A stretch of DNA of 64,000 nt from Plotosus lineatus (GCA_024760905.1 CM045729.1:54883580-54947579); one strand, 5' to 3'. Shown: positions 1 to 11,110, counted from the stretch's first letter. Made by a program: numbers and translations. The notes: generated by a model from the sequence alone, not told the origin.

Positions 1-69
1 ACCTTGTGGAGAGTGGGACTCGAACCCCCAACCTTTGGATCAGCGATCCAGCGCCATATACCACTAGAA
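1..69 (-). mobile_element. SINE family A, tRNA-like head fragment
   Basis: This is the reverse complement of the tRNA-like head of the family A SINE. It has a B-box (GGTTCGAGTCCC in complement) and the TAGTGGTATA A-box region. It runs off the window start, so the tail type cannot be seen. Confidence 0.75.
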
Positions 70-193
70 ATCTATTGACATAAGAAAAGTGTACGTAGAT
101 AGAATACCATTAAATGACAATATTAAAGGAGTCGAAACACACGTATAATCTTTGGACGCAAAGTGTCGTGCTGGTAAGAGCATCCACTTAAGA

Positions 194-767
194 CAGTGCT
201 TCTTAAATAGTATGATGCTGTGGAACGCGTATGACCCTGGGGAACATGCTTTTCTGGAATAGCGTACGAACATTAAGTGTAATTGCACTTCCACTCCAGT
301 AGTTGGCAGTGGCGCTCTCATTGTTGCGTGATGGTGTAGCGCATTTTCGCACGAGCAAACGATATGAAGCGCAGTAAACAACCCTTGAAGAAACAACACG
401 GAAGAATTTCTAACAGGAACGAAGAGAAAGGTGGAGAGAGATGGAGATATTAAAACATACATAAGTTGAATGAGGTGAAATAAGGATGTATTTTTAAAAA
501 ATTTCAGGCGCATTGGTGCACTTTAAATGTTTTTCTGTTACAGATTAAAAAACAAATGTTAATGAAGTTTTTCTTTATTGTAAGTTGAACTATATTTCTT
601 TCTTTTTTTGTTTTTAATAATAATAAAGATAGCAATGTTATGCAGAGGTGTGCTAATAACAATTTTATAGACAAATACTATTCATTGTCGCTCGCAGGGC
701 GGTGGAGGGTGTGAAATGTTTTTTTCTTCCGAGAGGGGGCGCCACAGAAAATAATTGAGAAGCACTG
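194..767. mobile_element. Non-autonomous hAT-type DNA transposon
   Basis: The left end CAGTGCTTCTTAAAT and right end AATTGAGAAGCACTG form terminal inverted repeats. They are flanked by 8-bp duplications ACTTAAGA (186-193) and ACTTAACA (768-775), with one mismatch. Eight-bp duplications and CAG..CTG ends are typical of hAT elements. No transposase is recognisable inside; a 149-codon open frame on the minus strand has no recognised similarity. Confidence 0.7.
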
Positions 768-815
768 ACTTAACAGCATGAAGGTCTTGGACTTAAGTTA
801 GGCTTGGGAATTTCC

Positions 816-1025
816 ATTGGGTACTCCTGTCTTCTCCCACAGTACAAAGACTTGCATATTAGGCTATATAGCTGTTCCAAGTATCCCACAGTCAGTGTTA
901 ATGCAAATGCTGGTTGTAAGTCTTATCCCTCCGAAGGACTGTCAATCTGTATCCTGCCTTCTCCCAGAGTGTGCTGATATAGGCTCTAGCTTTCCTGTGG
1001 CCCTAGTAGGATTACCCAGCTTGAA
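816..1025 (+). mobile_element. SINE family B body and L2-type tail, headless
   Basis: The sequence matches the inner body and L2-like tail of a widespread fish tRNA-SINE: TCTTCTCCCACAGTACAAAG, then GATATAGGCTCTAGC, then CCCTAGTAGGATTA. The tRNA head is missing here. Divergence suggests an old copy. Confidence 0.6.
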
Positions 1026-1088
1026 GCATGAAAGAATATCATGTCACAGTGAGTCCAGCAATAAACTTGCCAATGTATGTATAAATGA

Positions 1089-1185
1089 GTGGCATGGCAG
1101 CGGAGTGGTTAGCATTTCCGCCTCACAACGAGTAGTTCCTGGGTTTGAGGCCCAGGCTCAGCAGGAGCTGAGTTTACAGACCTGA
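1089..1185 (+). mobile_element. SINE family B tRNA-like head fragment
   Basis: GTGGTTAGCATTTCCGCCTC (A-box side) and TCCTGGGTTTGAGGCCCAG (B-box side) mark the head of the second SINE family. It stops after about 97 bp without a body or tail. It is not a tRNA gene: there is no acceptor-stem pairing. Confidence 0.6.
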
Positions 1186-1504
1186 ATATTTTATTACTCC
1201 TTCATTTTGTCATGCAGATTTCATTGGTTCCCTTTCAGAGTAGATGTTCAGTGATCGTTTGGCCCTTAATCACCTGTAAATTCAGTCATGTGGCCAAATC
1301 AGTTTGACACGCCCAAGCTACATAACAGTGTAAGTGCTGATTTCCTGCTACGCTTACAGTATACTTTCTTTTTAACTTTACCCAGTATCATATAGAATTC
1401 CCATTAACACCTGTGCTTAAAGTTTCCGCTCAATTTTGCAAACATTTTCAGAAACTTGGCAGCCCTGCACAATGTTAATATTGAAACAGATTGACTAAGA
1501 CCAG

Positions 1505-1806
1505 AAGGTTGGGGGTTCGAGTCCCACTCTCCACAAGGTTGTCCCTCCCCCCCCCCCCCCCCCCCCCCAGTGCAGCTAACTGGGTTATCAAAGGCTGGCC
1601 ATGTCTCCCACTGTCTATGGTGTGAGGCATGTAAAAGAACCATTGCTGACTTTCGTAAAGAGTAGGCTGCAAAGCCGTCGGTGTGTTTCCACCCTGCGAT
1701 GGCCTGGCGAGCTGTCCAGGGTGTACGCTGCCCTCGCCCGAAGTTGGCTGGGATGGGCACCAGCCTCCCCGCGACCCAAATTAGGATTAAGCGGTTACAG
1801 AAAATG
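1505..1806 (+). mobile_element. SINE family A with L2-like tail
   Basis: This copy starts inside the head at the B-box GGGGGTTCGAGTCCC and carries a 22-bp poly-C tract (1547-1568). It then has the conserved body with GCAGCTAACTGGGTTATCAA, the GTGTTTC junction and the L2-like tail ending AGGATTAAGCGGTTACAGAA. The A-box part is missing. It is little diverged from the copies at 3580 and 13567. Confidence 0.85.
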
Positions 1807-1830
1807 AACCAAAAATAAATGCTGTGGTAA

Positions 1831-1831
<1 letters not shown>

Positions 1832-1877
<46 letters not shown>

Positions 1878-2164
1878 TGTGTGTTGGCACTGAGATGGTC
1901 TTGTGAGCTGTTCAGGATGCTTCACCTTTACATAGTGCTGGCTGAGATAGGCTCCAGCCTTCCTATTACTTTACTAGGATTAATTGGTTCAGCGAATGAG
2001 TGACAATTATTTGCAGAAGATGACATGGATATAACTGAGTAGTCCCCAACATGGAATGCCGAATAATTGTTTTGGTATACACGACACAGAATCATAAAAG
2101 AAGCAAAGTGTAATTCGATTTTTATAATTTATTTTTACATTTTTAAACTGTGACCATGATTACA
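1832..2164. repeat. Left arm of a large inverted duplication
   Basis: The arm contains a (GT)n tract, the 3' part of a family B SINE and about 170 bp of non-repetitive flank. It is the reverse complement of 2989-3331. I count one substitution (position 2004) over roughly 290 non-microsatellite bases. The right arm holds the parent copy, because the SINE there is complete with both target duplications while this arm keeps only one. Confidence 0.9.
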
Positions 2165-2180
2165 CCGTTTGCTTCATCAC

Positions 2181-2328
2181 ACTGCTTCTTCTTCTTCTTC
2201 TTTTCCTTTCGGCTTTTCCTTTCAGTGATCACCACAGCGAATCATCTGCCTCCATCTCACCCTATCCTCTGCATCTTCTACTCTTACTTCAACTACCTTC
2301 ATGTCCTCCTTCACCACATCCATAAATC
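2181..2328 (-). mobile_element. RTE-type LINE, 5'-truncated 3' end
   Basis: The complement of this stretch is the last ~150 bp of the same LINE that is full-length at 31924-35072. It has the GCTGTGG.GATCACTGAAAGG-like end followed by (GAA)n. Flanking 12-bp direct repeats TTGCTTCATCAC lie at 2169-2180 and 2329-2340. The copy sits in the loop of the 1.8-3.3 kb inverted duplication. Confidence 0.85.
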
Positions 2329-2769
2329 TTGCTTCATCACGCTTATGCACGCATAATGGTGGCATCTTTGAAGCACATTTAAAGTTCGAACAAAGGATTT
2401 TTCCCCCATTATGGAAATCAATGTGTAATGAATTTTGCACTCTAGTCATCTTGTTGTCAAACTTAGTACGCTATTGTAGGGGTTTTTTTGTTGTTGGTTT
2501 TTTTGCAGAGCCAACATTCACATGACGATTTATTGCTTTTTATGCCCTGCAGCTATAAACTGTGTTAAATAACAAGCCATTGACAGTCATTGAATTGTCG
2601 CTGACAGGTTTATTTTAGAGAGCTATTAGCCACTGAAAATCTGGTTGTCAGCATTGTATGGGCTGGTTTGCAAAAAAAAAAAAAAAAAATCTGTTATTTA
2701 TAATTTATATTATGCTATATATGTCATTTGAATACAACAAACTTATAACATCAATGGTTCTTTTTTTTT

Positions 2770-2830
2770 AAGATAAGATAAGATAAGATACAGCTTTATT
2801 AATCTCACAATGGAGAAATTCACTGTTACA
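2770..2830. repeat. (AAGAT)n-bordered interspersed repeat end
   Basis: Tandem AAGAT units are followed by a sequence of the type CAGCTTTATTAATCTCACAATGGAGAAATTCAC. This end is common to a dispersed repeat of fish genomes, but I cannot name the family with confidence. Nothing coding is seen. Confidence 0.4.
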
Positions 2831-2988
2831 GGCTCTTGAGGTACTATCAGTAGGGGGTGCAAAAATAGATACAAGTACGAACATACACACATACATATAT
2901 ATTATATAAGTAAATAAATAAATAGATACATAAATAGTATAAATTACTAAACAATAAAAGAAAAGAATGGAGCAACTGTGTTATATGT

Positions 2989-3275
2989 TGTAATCATGGT
3001 CACAGTTTAAAAATGTAAAAATAAATTATAAAAATCGAATTACACTTTGCTTCTTTTATGATTCTGTGTCGTGTATACCAAAACAATTATTCGGCATTCC
3101 ATGTTGGGGACTACTCAGTTATATCCATGTCATCTTCTGCAAATAATTCTCACTCATTCGCTGAACCAATTAATCCTAGTAAAGTAATAGGAAGGCTGGA
3201 GCCTATCTCAGCCAGCACTATGTAAAGGTGAAGCATCCTGAACAGCTCACAAGACCATCTCAGTGCCAACACACA

Positions 3276-3331
<56 letters not shown>
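2989..3331. repeat. Right (parental) arm of the inverted duplication
   Basis: This arm is the reverse complement of 1832-2164 and is separated from it by about 825 bp. It includes unique flank, the L2-type tail of a family B SINE and a (CA)n tract of about 50 bp, within which the duplicated segment ends. Confidence 0.9.
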
Positions 3332-3335
<4 letters not shown>

Positions 3336-3544
3336 CACAGATACAGGCAATGTAGACCAGCCAATTAGCCTGATATGCATGCCTTTGGACTCGGGGAAGA
3401 AATAAGAATGCTTGGGGGGGAATCCACACAAGCACAGGGAGTACATGCAAACTCCACAAGAAAAAAACCATCAGCCCGGGACACAAACTTATGACCATCA
3501 TACTGTGAAGAGGACGTGCTAACTATTCCACTACCTTGCCATTT
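3149..3544 (-). mobile_element. SINE family B, complete, L2-type tail
   Basis: On the minus strand the head (GTGGAATAGTTAGCACGTCC), body and tail follow in order. Target duplications TGCAAATAATT lie at 3138-3148 and 3545-3555. A (CA)n expansion at 3283-3331 sits within the body. Confidence 0.8.
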
Positions 3545-3579
3545 TGCAAATAATTGTGTATACAAATATATTTCTCCCC

Positions 3580-3830
3580 AGTGCAGCTAACTGGGTTATC
3601 AAAGGCCGGCCATGTCTCTCACTGTCTATGGTGTGAGGCATGTAAAAAAAAAACATTGCTGACTTTCGACAAGAGTAGGCTGCAAAGCCGTTGGCGTGTT
3701 TCCACCCTGCGATGGCCTGGCGAGCTGTCCAGGGTGTACTCTGCCCTTGCCCGAAGTTGGCTGGGATGGGCGCCAGCCTCCCCGCGACCCTAATTAGGAT
3801 TAAGCGGTTACAGAAAATGAATGAACAAAT
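3580..3830 (+). mobile_element. SINE family A, headless, L2-like tail
   Basis: The copy begins at CCCCAGTGCAGCTAACTGG, i.e. at the start of the body, without the tRNA-like head. The body, the GTGTTTC junction and the L2-like tail ending in GAAAATGAATGAA follow. Confidence 0.85.
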
Positions 3831-3867
3831 ACATTTCTGTTTGTATATATTTATTTATTGTTTGTGT

Positions 3868-4221
3868 CATCTTCTTCTTCTTTCCTTTCGGCTTTTTCCC
3901 TTTCTCGGGAGTTGCCACAGCAAATAATCTGATTCGCACATTTGATTTGGCATAGGTTTTTACGTCGGATGCTCTTCCTGTCACAACCCTTTTTAGCAAG
4001 GGACAGAAACACGCTGACGGCTTTGCAGCTACTCTTTACGACGGTCATCAATGGTTCTTTTACATACCTCACACCATAGACAGTGAGAGACATGGCCCGC
4101 CTTTGATAACCCAGTTAGCTGCACTGGGGGGGACAGTGACAACCTTGTAGAGAGTGGGACTCGAACCCCCAACCTTAGGATCAGCGATCTTGCACCCTAA
4201 CCACTAGACCACCACTGCCAC
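3868..4221 (-). mobile_element. SINE family A, full length, RTE-like tail
   Basis: Read on the minus strand it has a tRNA-like head (A-box TGGTCTAGTGGTTAGGGTGC, B-box GGTTCGAGTCCC), the conserved body and the GTGTTTC junction. The tail is GTCCCTTGCTAAAAAGGGTT ... GCTGTGGCAACTCCCGAGAA, with a GAAAGAAGAAGAAG terminus. This tail resembles the 3' end of the RTE LINE in this window. Confidence 0.85.
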
Positions 4222-4225
4222 TGTT

Positions 4226-5889
4226 TGTGTCATATATAAATACCACCAAGCAACTTGTCAAAGGTTAGCCTTAAGTGACAAACAAAACTCAATACACTGC
4301 ATCATCTTCGAGGTGTGCTATCACCAGAACAAATTGCTAAAGCCACTGGAAAACAACCATGTACTGCAACAACATGACAAAAATAAATAAGCATGACACA
4401 AGACAACACTATTTATCTCTCACCCTTTCTCTCCTGCTCTGTCCTTTTTTTCTCCTCTCTTACTTTTTTTTTGTCATTTTTCTGGGATTTCTGCTGTGAT
4501 GAGTTAAGGCTCTGCTTCATACTTATAGAGCAACAATCCATTTGCTTTCACATCATGCTCTGATTTTATTTTTATTATTGTTGACAGTAAAACTTAAACC
4601 TTACACCAAGTGGACATTATAAATGATGAGTGAATACCCACATTGCTAGTCCACCACATTTGTACTACCTACTACTACTGTGTACGAATACTGTATTAAA
4701 CTGAATTCACGGGTGAAAGCTGTTCATCAAACTTGCTAAATATTCAGGTACGTGTCAACGATTTTTTATGCAGTAATTGCAAACTCTGCAGAATTTAATT
4801 AGCTGTTACATCATTTATTTGCATTTGGTAGTCTTATTTTTGGAGGCCATTTTTCATTGCGAACAGCTGGTTCTCCCACATCACAAGACCAACCAGGCAG
4901 GGTGAAGCAGGCTAACACATGCCTTTTACTCAGACATATGAAGCCAGACACTGCATCTTTTTGAGCTACTGCTAATGGTACTGTATGTCAAAGGACAGCT
5001 GATCTCAGCGAAAGGCACAAACTGCCCTTTCCACACGCATGAGCTCACAGACACCCACAATTGGTTAGCAACAGGGGAGAGAGAATAAGGCCATCCCTCC
5101 CACACACAAAGCACAACCAAATATGCCCTTCTATACTCACAGCCATGGATGGATATGGCATTGTTGTGATTAGAACTTACAATCTCCCAATGACTCCAAA
5201 TGAAAACTTTACTATTGTGGTGCACTTTTATTGTAGCGTTTCAGTTAAATATTGGAATCCAACTTTAAAATGTGTTTTAATTGTGTAACCTATTTAAAAG
5301 TGATATGAGTGACGTTTGTTTATGAAAAATGCATGCACAAATTAATTTAATTCAAATTTAATAGTTAATTTTTCATAACAGCCATCTAGCACACCTTGTT
5401 ATGTTACATATAAAATACAATACGTGGAGGTATATGTGAATAGATTAGATTATATAAAACCACCCAATGTAAGAAAGATTCTGCAGGACATGGATTTGAT
5501 TATGTTGCCTAATAATCCGAACCAGACTATTAGATCTAACACTAGCTGTATATATAGCCTATTATAATGGTCACTTATGCACCCAAGGTAAGTGGTTTAG
5601 TGTAATAGACTGTGGGCAACAGATGTCAAAGACTGTACTGCAAAACATCACTGTTGATTCAACAAAGCATAAAATACCTTGGGTGAAGTAACAAGAAAGG
5701 ATACAAATTCTGCACTGAAATTAAAAGGTCATAGAGTCATAAGAATATCTATACAAATACATGACACAAGTCAAATGCATAGCAGAAGCAATCATGGTTG
5801 CCCCAGGACTCAGAGACCGTAACGGTAAGAGCACACAAAAAATAAATCGGTCATATCTGATAGGGTGTCTCATGTACTGAAAATGAAAA
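4226..5889. other. No gene recognised
   Basis: AT-rich sequence with only short, uninterpretable open frames on both strands. I see no splice-consistent coding segment and no transposon terminus. Confidence 0.5.
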
Positions 5890-5891
5890 TA

Positions 5892-6253
5892 CAAGGATCC
5901 CTCACTTTCCGCGGTTAATGGGGACCGAGACCCCGCGAGCACCGATTTCCGCAAAGTACTGTAGGATCAACCACTCTGACTGATGTATACGTACATGTGT
6001 ATGTGTATATAATATTAATAAATACATATTTAACACTATAAATGCTTATAATAAAAATTAAACATTCAAAATAATGCATAAGATGTAAATAAAATATTAT
6101 ATAAAATATATAATTTTTGTTTTTTTTTGCATAATTGGTCTTCTTTGTGATATTTTCCTTATTTTTTATTTTTTGATGAATACTGTATTTTTGAAAAACT
6201 CACGATGCACTGAAGCCGCAGAAACTGAAGCATGAATTAGCGAGGGATCACTG
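5892..6253. mobile_element. Tigger/pogo-like MITE
   Basis: The ends CAAGGATCCCTCACTTTCCG and GCGAGGGATCACTG are inverted repeats with TA duplications at 5890-5891 and 6254-6255. TA targets and 'GGATCCCTC..TTTCCGCGG'-style ends are typical of Tigger-like (Tc1/mariner superfamily) elements. The 362-bp interior is AT-rich and non-coding. Confidence 0.75.
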
Positions 6254-6599
6254 TAGCTACACAAACATGTGAAAGTTACACTTAATACTTCAAAGTTACA
6301 TTTTGAAAACCTAGCTCACCAGATGCTGTGTAATGCAAGTTATTATACACATACTTCGCCACAGTAGGTGCATATATCACAATCAGCCATGCAAAAGTGA
6401 ACAACACTGTGTCTCATTACAGCAGCACCGACAAAGGAGTGGTGGAATGTATTAGGCAGAAAGCAAACCGTCTGTTCTTGGACTTGTTATGTTGTAAGCA
6501 GAATAAACAAGCAGATACAGTATAAGGATTGATGGGGGCCACATTGTGATAGCTAAAAAACTGGGTCTATTTAGCTCTAAATAGCAGGTCTTGTGGACT

Positions 6600-6850
6600 G
6601 TGCTCCTGGTATGCAGTAGTAAACACCTACGAAAGTTGGCCCAAGGAAGGCCACACAGTGAACTGACAAGAGCATCATGGGTACTCAAGGCTCATAGGGA
6701 GCAAAGGCTAGTGTGTCTGGTATGACCTCACAGAAGAGCTACTATAGCGCAAACTGCTGAAACTGTTATTGGCTTTGATAAGAAAGAAATCTGAACACAG
6801 TGCATTGCAGCTTGTTGTGCATCGGCCTGCCTATAAACAGAATAATCAGG
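6600..6850 (+). pseudogene. Tc1-like transposase remnant
   Basis: The DNA resembles the N-terminal coding part of a common fish Tc1-like transposase (GTGTGTCTGGTATGACCTCA, AGAAGAGCTACTATAGCGCA, GTGCATTGCAGCTTG). Frameshifts and stops break every frame. The same segment recurs, independently decayed, at 42080-42410. Confidence 0.55.
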
Positions 6851-6859
6851 TGGTGTTAA

Positions 6860-7740
6860 TGTCATTGCTGATCGCCATGTAAGCAATAAAAAACAGTACA
6901 CAAACAGTAGGAAATATGCAACAAACAGTATGTCCAGGTTTGTAAAAAGTATAACACATCAGTAAATATAATTTACAAATGCATACTCATGTGACTGCCT
7001 TCTTCTTAAAGTACATATTTCATGTGAATTTTAGTATAATGTGGTTTGTCAGTTGTACTTCAGAGAACAGAATGTAGTTGTGGTAATGTTCTATCGCATC
7101 ATACATTGTACAGCCTAAAATGTCACTCAGCTCTTTTTCCCTCGAACTTTATTCTCATGTACATGCACCCATCCTCTCTGTGCTTACTCTGTGCTTACAC
7201 CCACACAAAATAGAGGTGATATCTTGCTACCACTCCTTTGATACATCATTTTGGCTTCCGCTGCAACAATAAAAAATAAATTAAAAAAATAGGCAAATTA
7301 AGTCCATGTAATTCATATATGTTAAGTTGAGTATGCTTAGAGACTTTTGATATTCAAATATTCATGAAGGGACATTATAATTAATGTATTTTTTTCTTTT
7401 TATTGGGATCTGCAAAAAAAAGGGAAAAAGCCGAAAGGAAGACAGACAGACTGCAGTCTATGATTGTCTTAAGCAAGCACATCATTAGTCAAAATCTCTG
7501 TGTGAGTCAGAAATGAAGTATCCGTTAAAACATATAACCAAAAGTTAAAATATTTTGTTCTTTTTTTGTCATCACTACAGTTGTGCACATGTTTGTGAAT
7601 ACGCAGAACTCTCATTTCCTCTGCATGCCGCCCACACTCATTCCAGCATTTCCTCTGATGTCATCATTAGTACTTGTGTGTGTGCATAAAAACTTTCATT
7701 TACCCTCTACCCTCTTCATTGATGGTCACTCAACTGTTGT
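6860..7740. other. No gene recognised; one RTE tail scrap
   Basis: Non-coding AT-rich sequence. At 7413-7441 a short GGGAAAAAGCCGAAAGGAAG matches the extreme 3' end of RTE-tailed elements. Nothing else is identifiable. Confidence 0.45.
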
Positions 7741-7757
7741 ATCACAAATATATATAC

Positions 7758-8053
<296 letters not shown>

Positions 8054-8055
<2 letters not shown>

Positions 8056-8489
8056 AAAGACAACTATCTCAAATATTCATCTAAACATATTGGATTTGTT
8101 TCAATATTGATTTAAAAATAAATCACACAAAGTTTTCCTCCACAGACAGTCCTTAGTAACAGTTACAAACAATTTATACTCTACAGAAACCATGGAACAA
8201 TATAAGAGTTTCAATAAGAATGTTCTGTTATGAGGACCACAGAGGTAATATCAGATAATGAGGGTTCTTTTGAATTTTGCGTCTTGTATTGTGTTCTAAC
8301 AATACATCCATCATGCACAGGGGTTACTGAACAATCCTCTACATGCTTCTGTTTTGATGCATGATTTGGAGTGTGTGTGATTTTTTTTTTGGACAGGCAA
8401 TAACAGAAAATTCATACAGTATAATTAAACTGATTTCTATTGTTAAATGGTTGTTGTAATGGTTAAGGCTATAGTATTTTATACAGTAT
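8054..8489. other. No gene recognised
   Basis: Non-coding AT-rich sequence without identifiable repeats or coding potential. Confidence 0.45.
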
Positions 8490-8845
8490 ACAGGGACAGC
8501 GGTAGCCTGGTGGTAATGTCGGCTGGATCACTGATCCTAGAGTTGGGGGTTGAAGTCCTACTCTCAACTAGTTGACAAGAGTAGGTTGCATTGCCGTCAG
8601 CGTGTTTCTAATCGGGAGTCAGAGTGCTCTGAGGCAGTTTGTTCACAGTAATGTTCTGGCAACTCCTGCAGCGGCACTGGATCTCGGCTTCTGCCCTTCC
8701 ATTGGATCCTTCCGGTGGCGCTGAGAGGGGGGACTTGCTCCTTGGGTAACAGCCTGTCCCCCATACTTCCTACCACCAGCCGGGATACCAGCCAGAGCGC
8801 AGCTCCATAGTCCTTCGAGACTGAAGGAGGCCTACTACTATTTTA
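8490..8845 (+). mobile_element. SINE family A variant with unassigned tail (tail type 4)
   Basis: The tRNA-like head (GGTAGCCTGGTGGTAATGTC, GGGGGTTGAAGTCC) leads to a shortened body: the segment around GCAGCTAACTGG is missing. GACAAGAGTAGGTTGC and GCCGTCAGCGTGTTTC follow. After that junction the sequence matches neither the L2-like nor the RTE-like tail. It reads TAATCGGGAGTCAGAGTGCT and ends near CTTCGAGACTGAAGGAGGCC. I found no clear target duplication. Confidence 0.65.
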
Positions 8846-8849
8846 TGAT

Positions 8850-9510
8850 TTATAAATACAATTCTAAATATTTTATGATTTTAAAATACAATTCTTAATT
8901 CCCATTTTAACTGGTAAACATTTTTGATCTAAAATGTCTTATTTTGTGAGTAATATTCCTGGTTTTATATGTGATGCATTTATTTCATTTCATTCCTACA
9001 AAATGTACCTATTATCAAATGATATGTTCCTACACACAACTGAAATTTAAACATTAAATATATATCCATAATAGGTCAAATATGACATATTACATGTGAG
9101 CATTTTCCCATTACTTGCCTAAGAACCAACAATAAAACAAATATCTGAGTCAGTGTTATTAGTTTTTGAAAAGGACTGGATGAATCATCAGACAAGTCAG
9201 ACTACTGCTTATCTACAACTGGATCTCCTTACTAGTAGTTGTGCACATATTGATTTTAATATTTTAGTATTTTATTTGAGGTCTGTTAGGTCATTTTTTC
9301 TGAAAGGACAGACATCCCGACACATATTAGCAACCAAGCTGATAAAATAAATCAGCCTTGAGGATACGAGAGAGAAAAATATCTTGCCATAGTCCTTCAG
9401 CTAACCCGTGTGAAGAATAATACAAGAACAGTGGGGAACCCAAGAGTGGCATGAGTGATGCCAGTGAGTCACTCTTTGGGGAAAAATTTAAAGAATAGGA
9501 TATTTTTTGT
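8850..9510. other. No gene recognised
   Basis: AT-rich sequence without recognised transposon ends. A 65-codon open frame at 9153-9350 shows no similarity I recognise. Confidence 0.45.
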
Positions 9511-9511
9511 T

Positions 9512-9513
<2 letters not shown>

Positions 9514-9582
<69 letters not shown>
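9514..9582. repeat. (GT)n microsatellite
   Basis: About 69 bp of uninterrupted GT repeats, closing with GTCTGAGCAGC. Confidence 0.95.
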
Positions 9583-9583
<1 letters not shown>

Positions 9584-9843
9584 TGAGCAGCATATACAAA
9601 AAGTGACAACTAATCATTAGACCTTTCACTGACAGATGGTTATCAGGGCAAAAAGAGAATCAGACTAAAAAATACTGTCGCTGTGAAATGAAAGGTTTCC
9701 CTCTTAAAATGTGTTGACAACACCTGTGTAGGAATAGAATTGTCATTTGCCATTAATCACAAGCTTATAAACTGTGTTAAGTCATTATTGCTGTCTGAAT
9801 ATTTAACTACAATATATGTTCAAATAGTTTACTTAAATGGCAG

Positions 9844-10002
<159 letters not shown>

Positions 10003-10047
10003 CAAAATAAAAGAACAGGGCAAAGACTTTCTATTGAAACTCCATTT

Positions 10048-10102
10048 ATCACTAGAGATCTGTTTCGAGGGGTGGTGAAACCATCCTCTCTCTTCAGGTG
10101 AT
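10048..10102 (-). ncRNA. Hammerhead ribozyme, inverted copy, one stem-III mismatch
   Basis: Minus-strand counterpart of the ribozyme at 10147-10201. The core CTGAAGA (10097-10091), GAAA (10066-10063) and UA before the cleavage site (10054-10053) are intact. Stem III reads CAG/CTC instead of CAG/CTG, so the pair next to the core is C-C. Activity is likely impaired. Confidence 0.6.
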
Positions 10103-10146
10103 TATAGAATTATTATAAATAGATTCAAATAGATTATTCTTCTATA

Positions 10147-10201
10147 ATCACCTGAAGAGAGAGGATGGTTTCACCACCCCTCGAAACAGATCTGTAGTGA
10201 T
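10147..10201 (+). ncRNA. Hammerhead ribozyme (Penelope-like type)
   Basis: All core elements of a hammerhead are present in order. Stem I is ATCAC (10147-10151) with GTGAT (10197-10201). The core CTGAAGA (10152-10158) fits CUGANGA. Stem II is GAG-A-GG-A-TGGT / ACCA-C-CC-CTC (10159-10182) with loop TTC, one bulge and one mismatch. GAAA is at 10183-10186. A tiny stem III, CAG/CTG with loop AT, spans 10187-10194. UA follows, with predicted self-cleavage after A10196. Three-base-pair stem III hammerheads usually act as dimers; the palindromic ACAGATCTGT fits that. The function is inferred from structure only. Confidence 0.75.
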
Positions 10202-10316
10202 AAATGGAGTTTCAATAGAAAGTCTTTGTCCTGTCATTTTATTTTTGTTATTTGCTCTACCAAAAAGTATTGAGCACTCTCCTACGGAAGGATCTACTCA
10301 GAAAATCCTCTATATA

Positions 10317-10351
10317 GTGTGTGTGTGTGTGTGTGTATATATATATGTATA

Positions 10352-10405
<54 letters not shown>
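10317..10405. repeat. (GT)n(TA)n microsatellite
   Basis: A GT tract, then interrupted and pure TA repeats to about 10405. It flanks the ribozyme palindrome on the right. Confidence 0.95.
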
Positions 10406-10408
<3 letters not shown>

Positions 10409-10499
10409 CATATACTGCTGTAAAGCACTAGTATTAAAGTCTTTAAATAAAAAAAAAAAATCAAAAGAATTATTAAATTAAAATCAAAAGAAATATGTC

Positions 10500-11110
10500 T
10501 CTGAGAAGTCCGCCTGGGCTTCTTGTTAGCCGGGGTGTGGCTAGCATTGAGCTACCATAGCATATTAGCTCATCATAGCATATTAGTACTAACGTACTTA
10601 CTTACACACGCCCGAAGACTCCGATCTCATAGCTGTAGTAGGGCCAACCGGTCATAGATGAGCATAGTGCAAAACATGAACAAACAAAACAACAAATAAA
10701 AAAAATTAAAATGAACAAAGAAACAATTTGACTCTGAGAACTCTGTGACGTCTCCCTCTAGGCAGCGCCATCTTGGAGACGTCATGTTCAATGCAAAAGG
10801 ACATGATGCATGATAAAGTTTATCCTTTTGGTATCGTTTGTTAAACATGCTACAGAACATAAAATCCTCGTGCACAAACATTCTAAACCTTAACTTAGGT
10901 ACTGTACTGGAATAATAATTGAAAAAGACTTTAATACAACAGTTCAGAGGAAACTGTTGTTTCTTCAGAAGAAAGTCTTATTTCTTCAGAAGAGACATCC
11001 AGCGTTTTCTATTGCTTAGCCAGAGAAGACACACAGCGTTTGAGTGGCATCATAGAGCTTAACTGGTACTTAAAGCACACTAAAAAAGAGGCTCATTGAC
11101 AACATTCTGT
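10500..11110 (-). mobile_element. Tigger-like element fragment
   Basis: The reverse complement aligns in blocks with the elements at 36075 and 44786. Shared blocks include TTGTCAATGAGCCTCTTTTT, ACCAGTTAAGCTC, GGATGTCTCTTCTGAAGAAA and TTCAATTATTATTCCAGTAC. Terminal repeats were not found at either end, so borders are approximate. A short vestigial frame beginning Met-Pro-Leu-Lys-Arg resembles the N terminus of Tigger transposases. Confidence 0.6.

Larger units (their letters stand above)
10003..10246. repeat. Palindrome (inverted repeat) carrying hammerhead ribozymes; probable Penelope-like element end
   Basis: Arms of about 105 bp (10003-10109 and 10140-10246) are near-identical inverted copies around a roughly 30-bp loop. 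Each arm includes GACTTTCTATTGAAACTCCA and CGAGGGGTGGTGAAACCATC. Hammerhead ribozymes of this small stem-III type are known from the terminal repeats of Penelope-like retroelements, so I infer that this is the remnant of such an end. No reverse transcriptase or GIY-YIG domain is present nearby. Confidence 0.7.
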
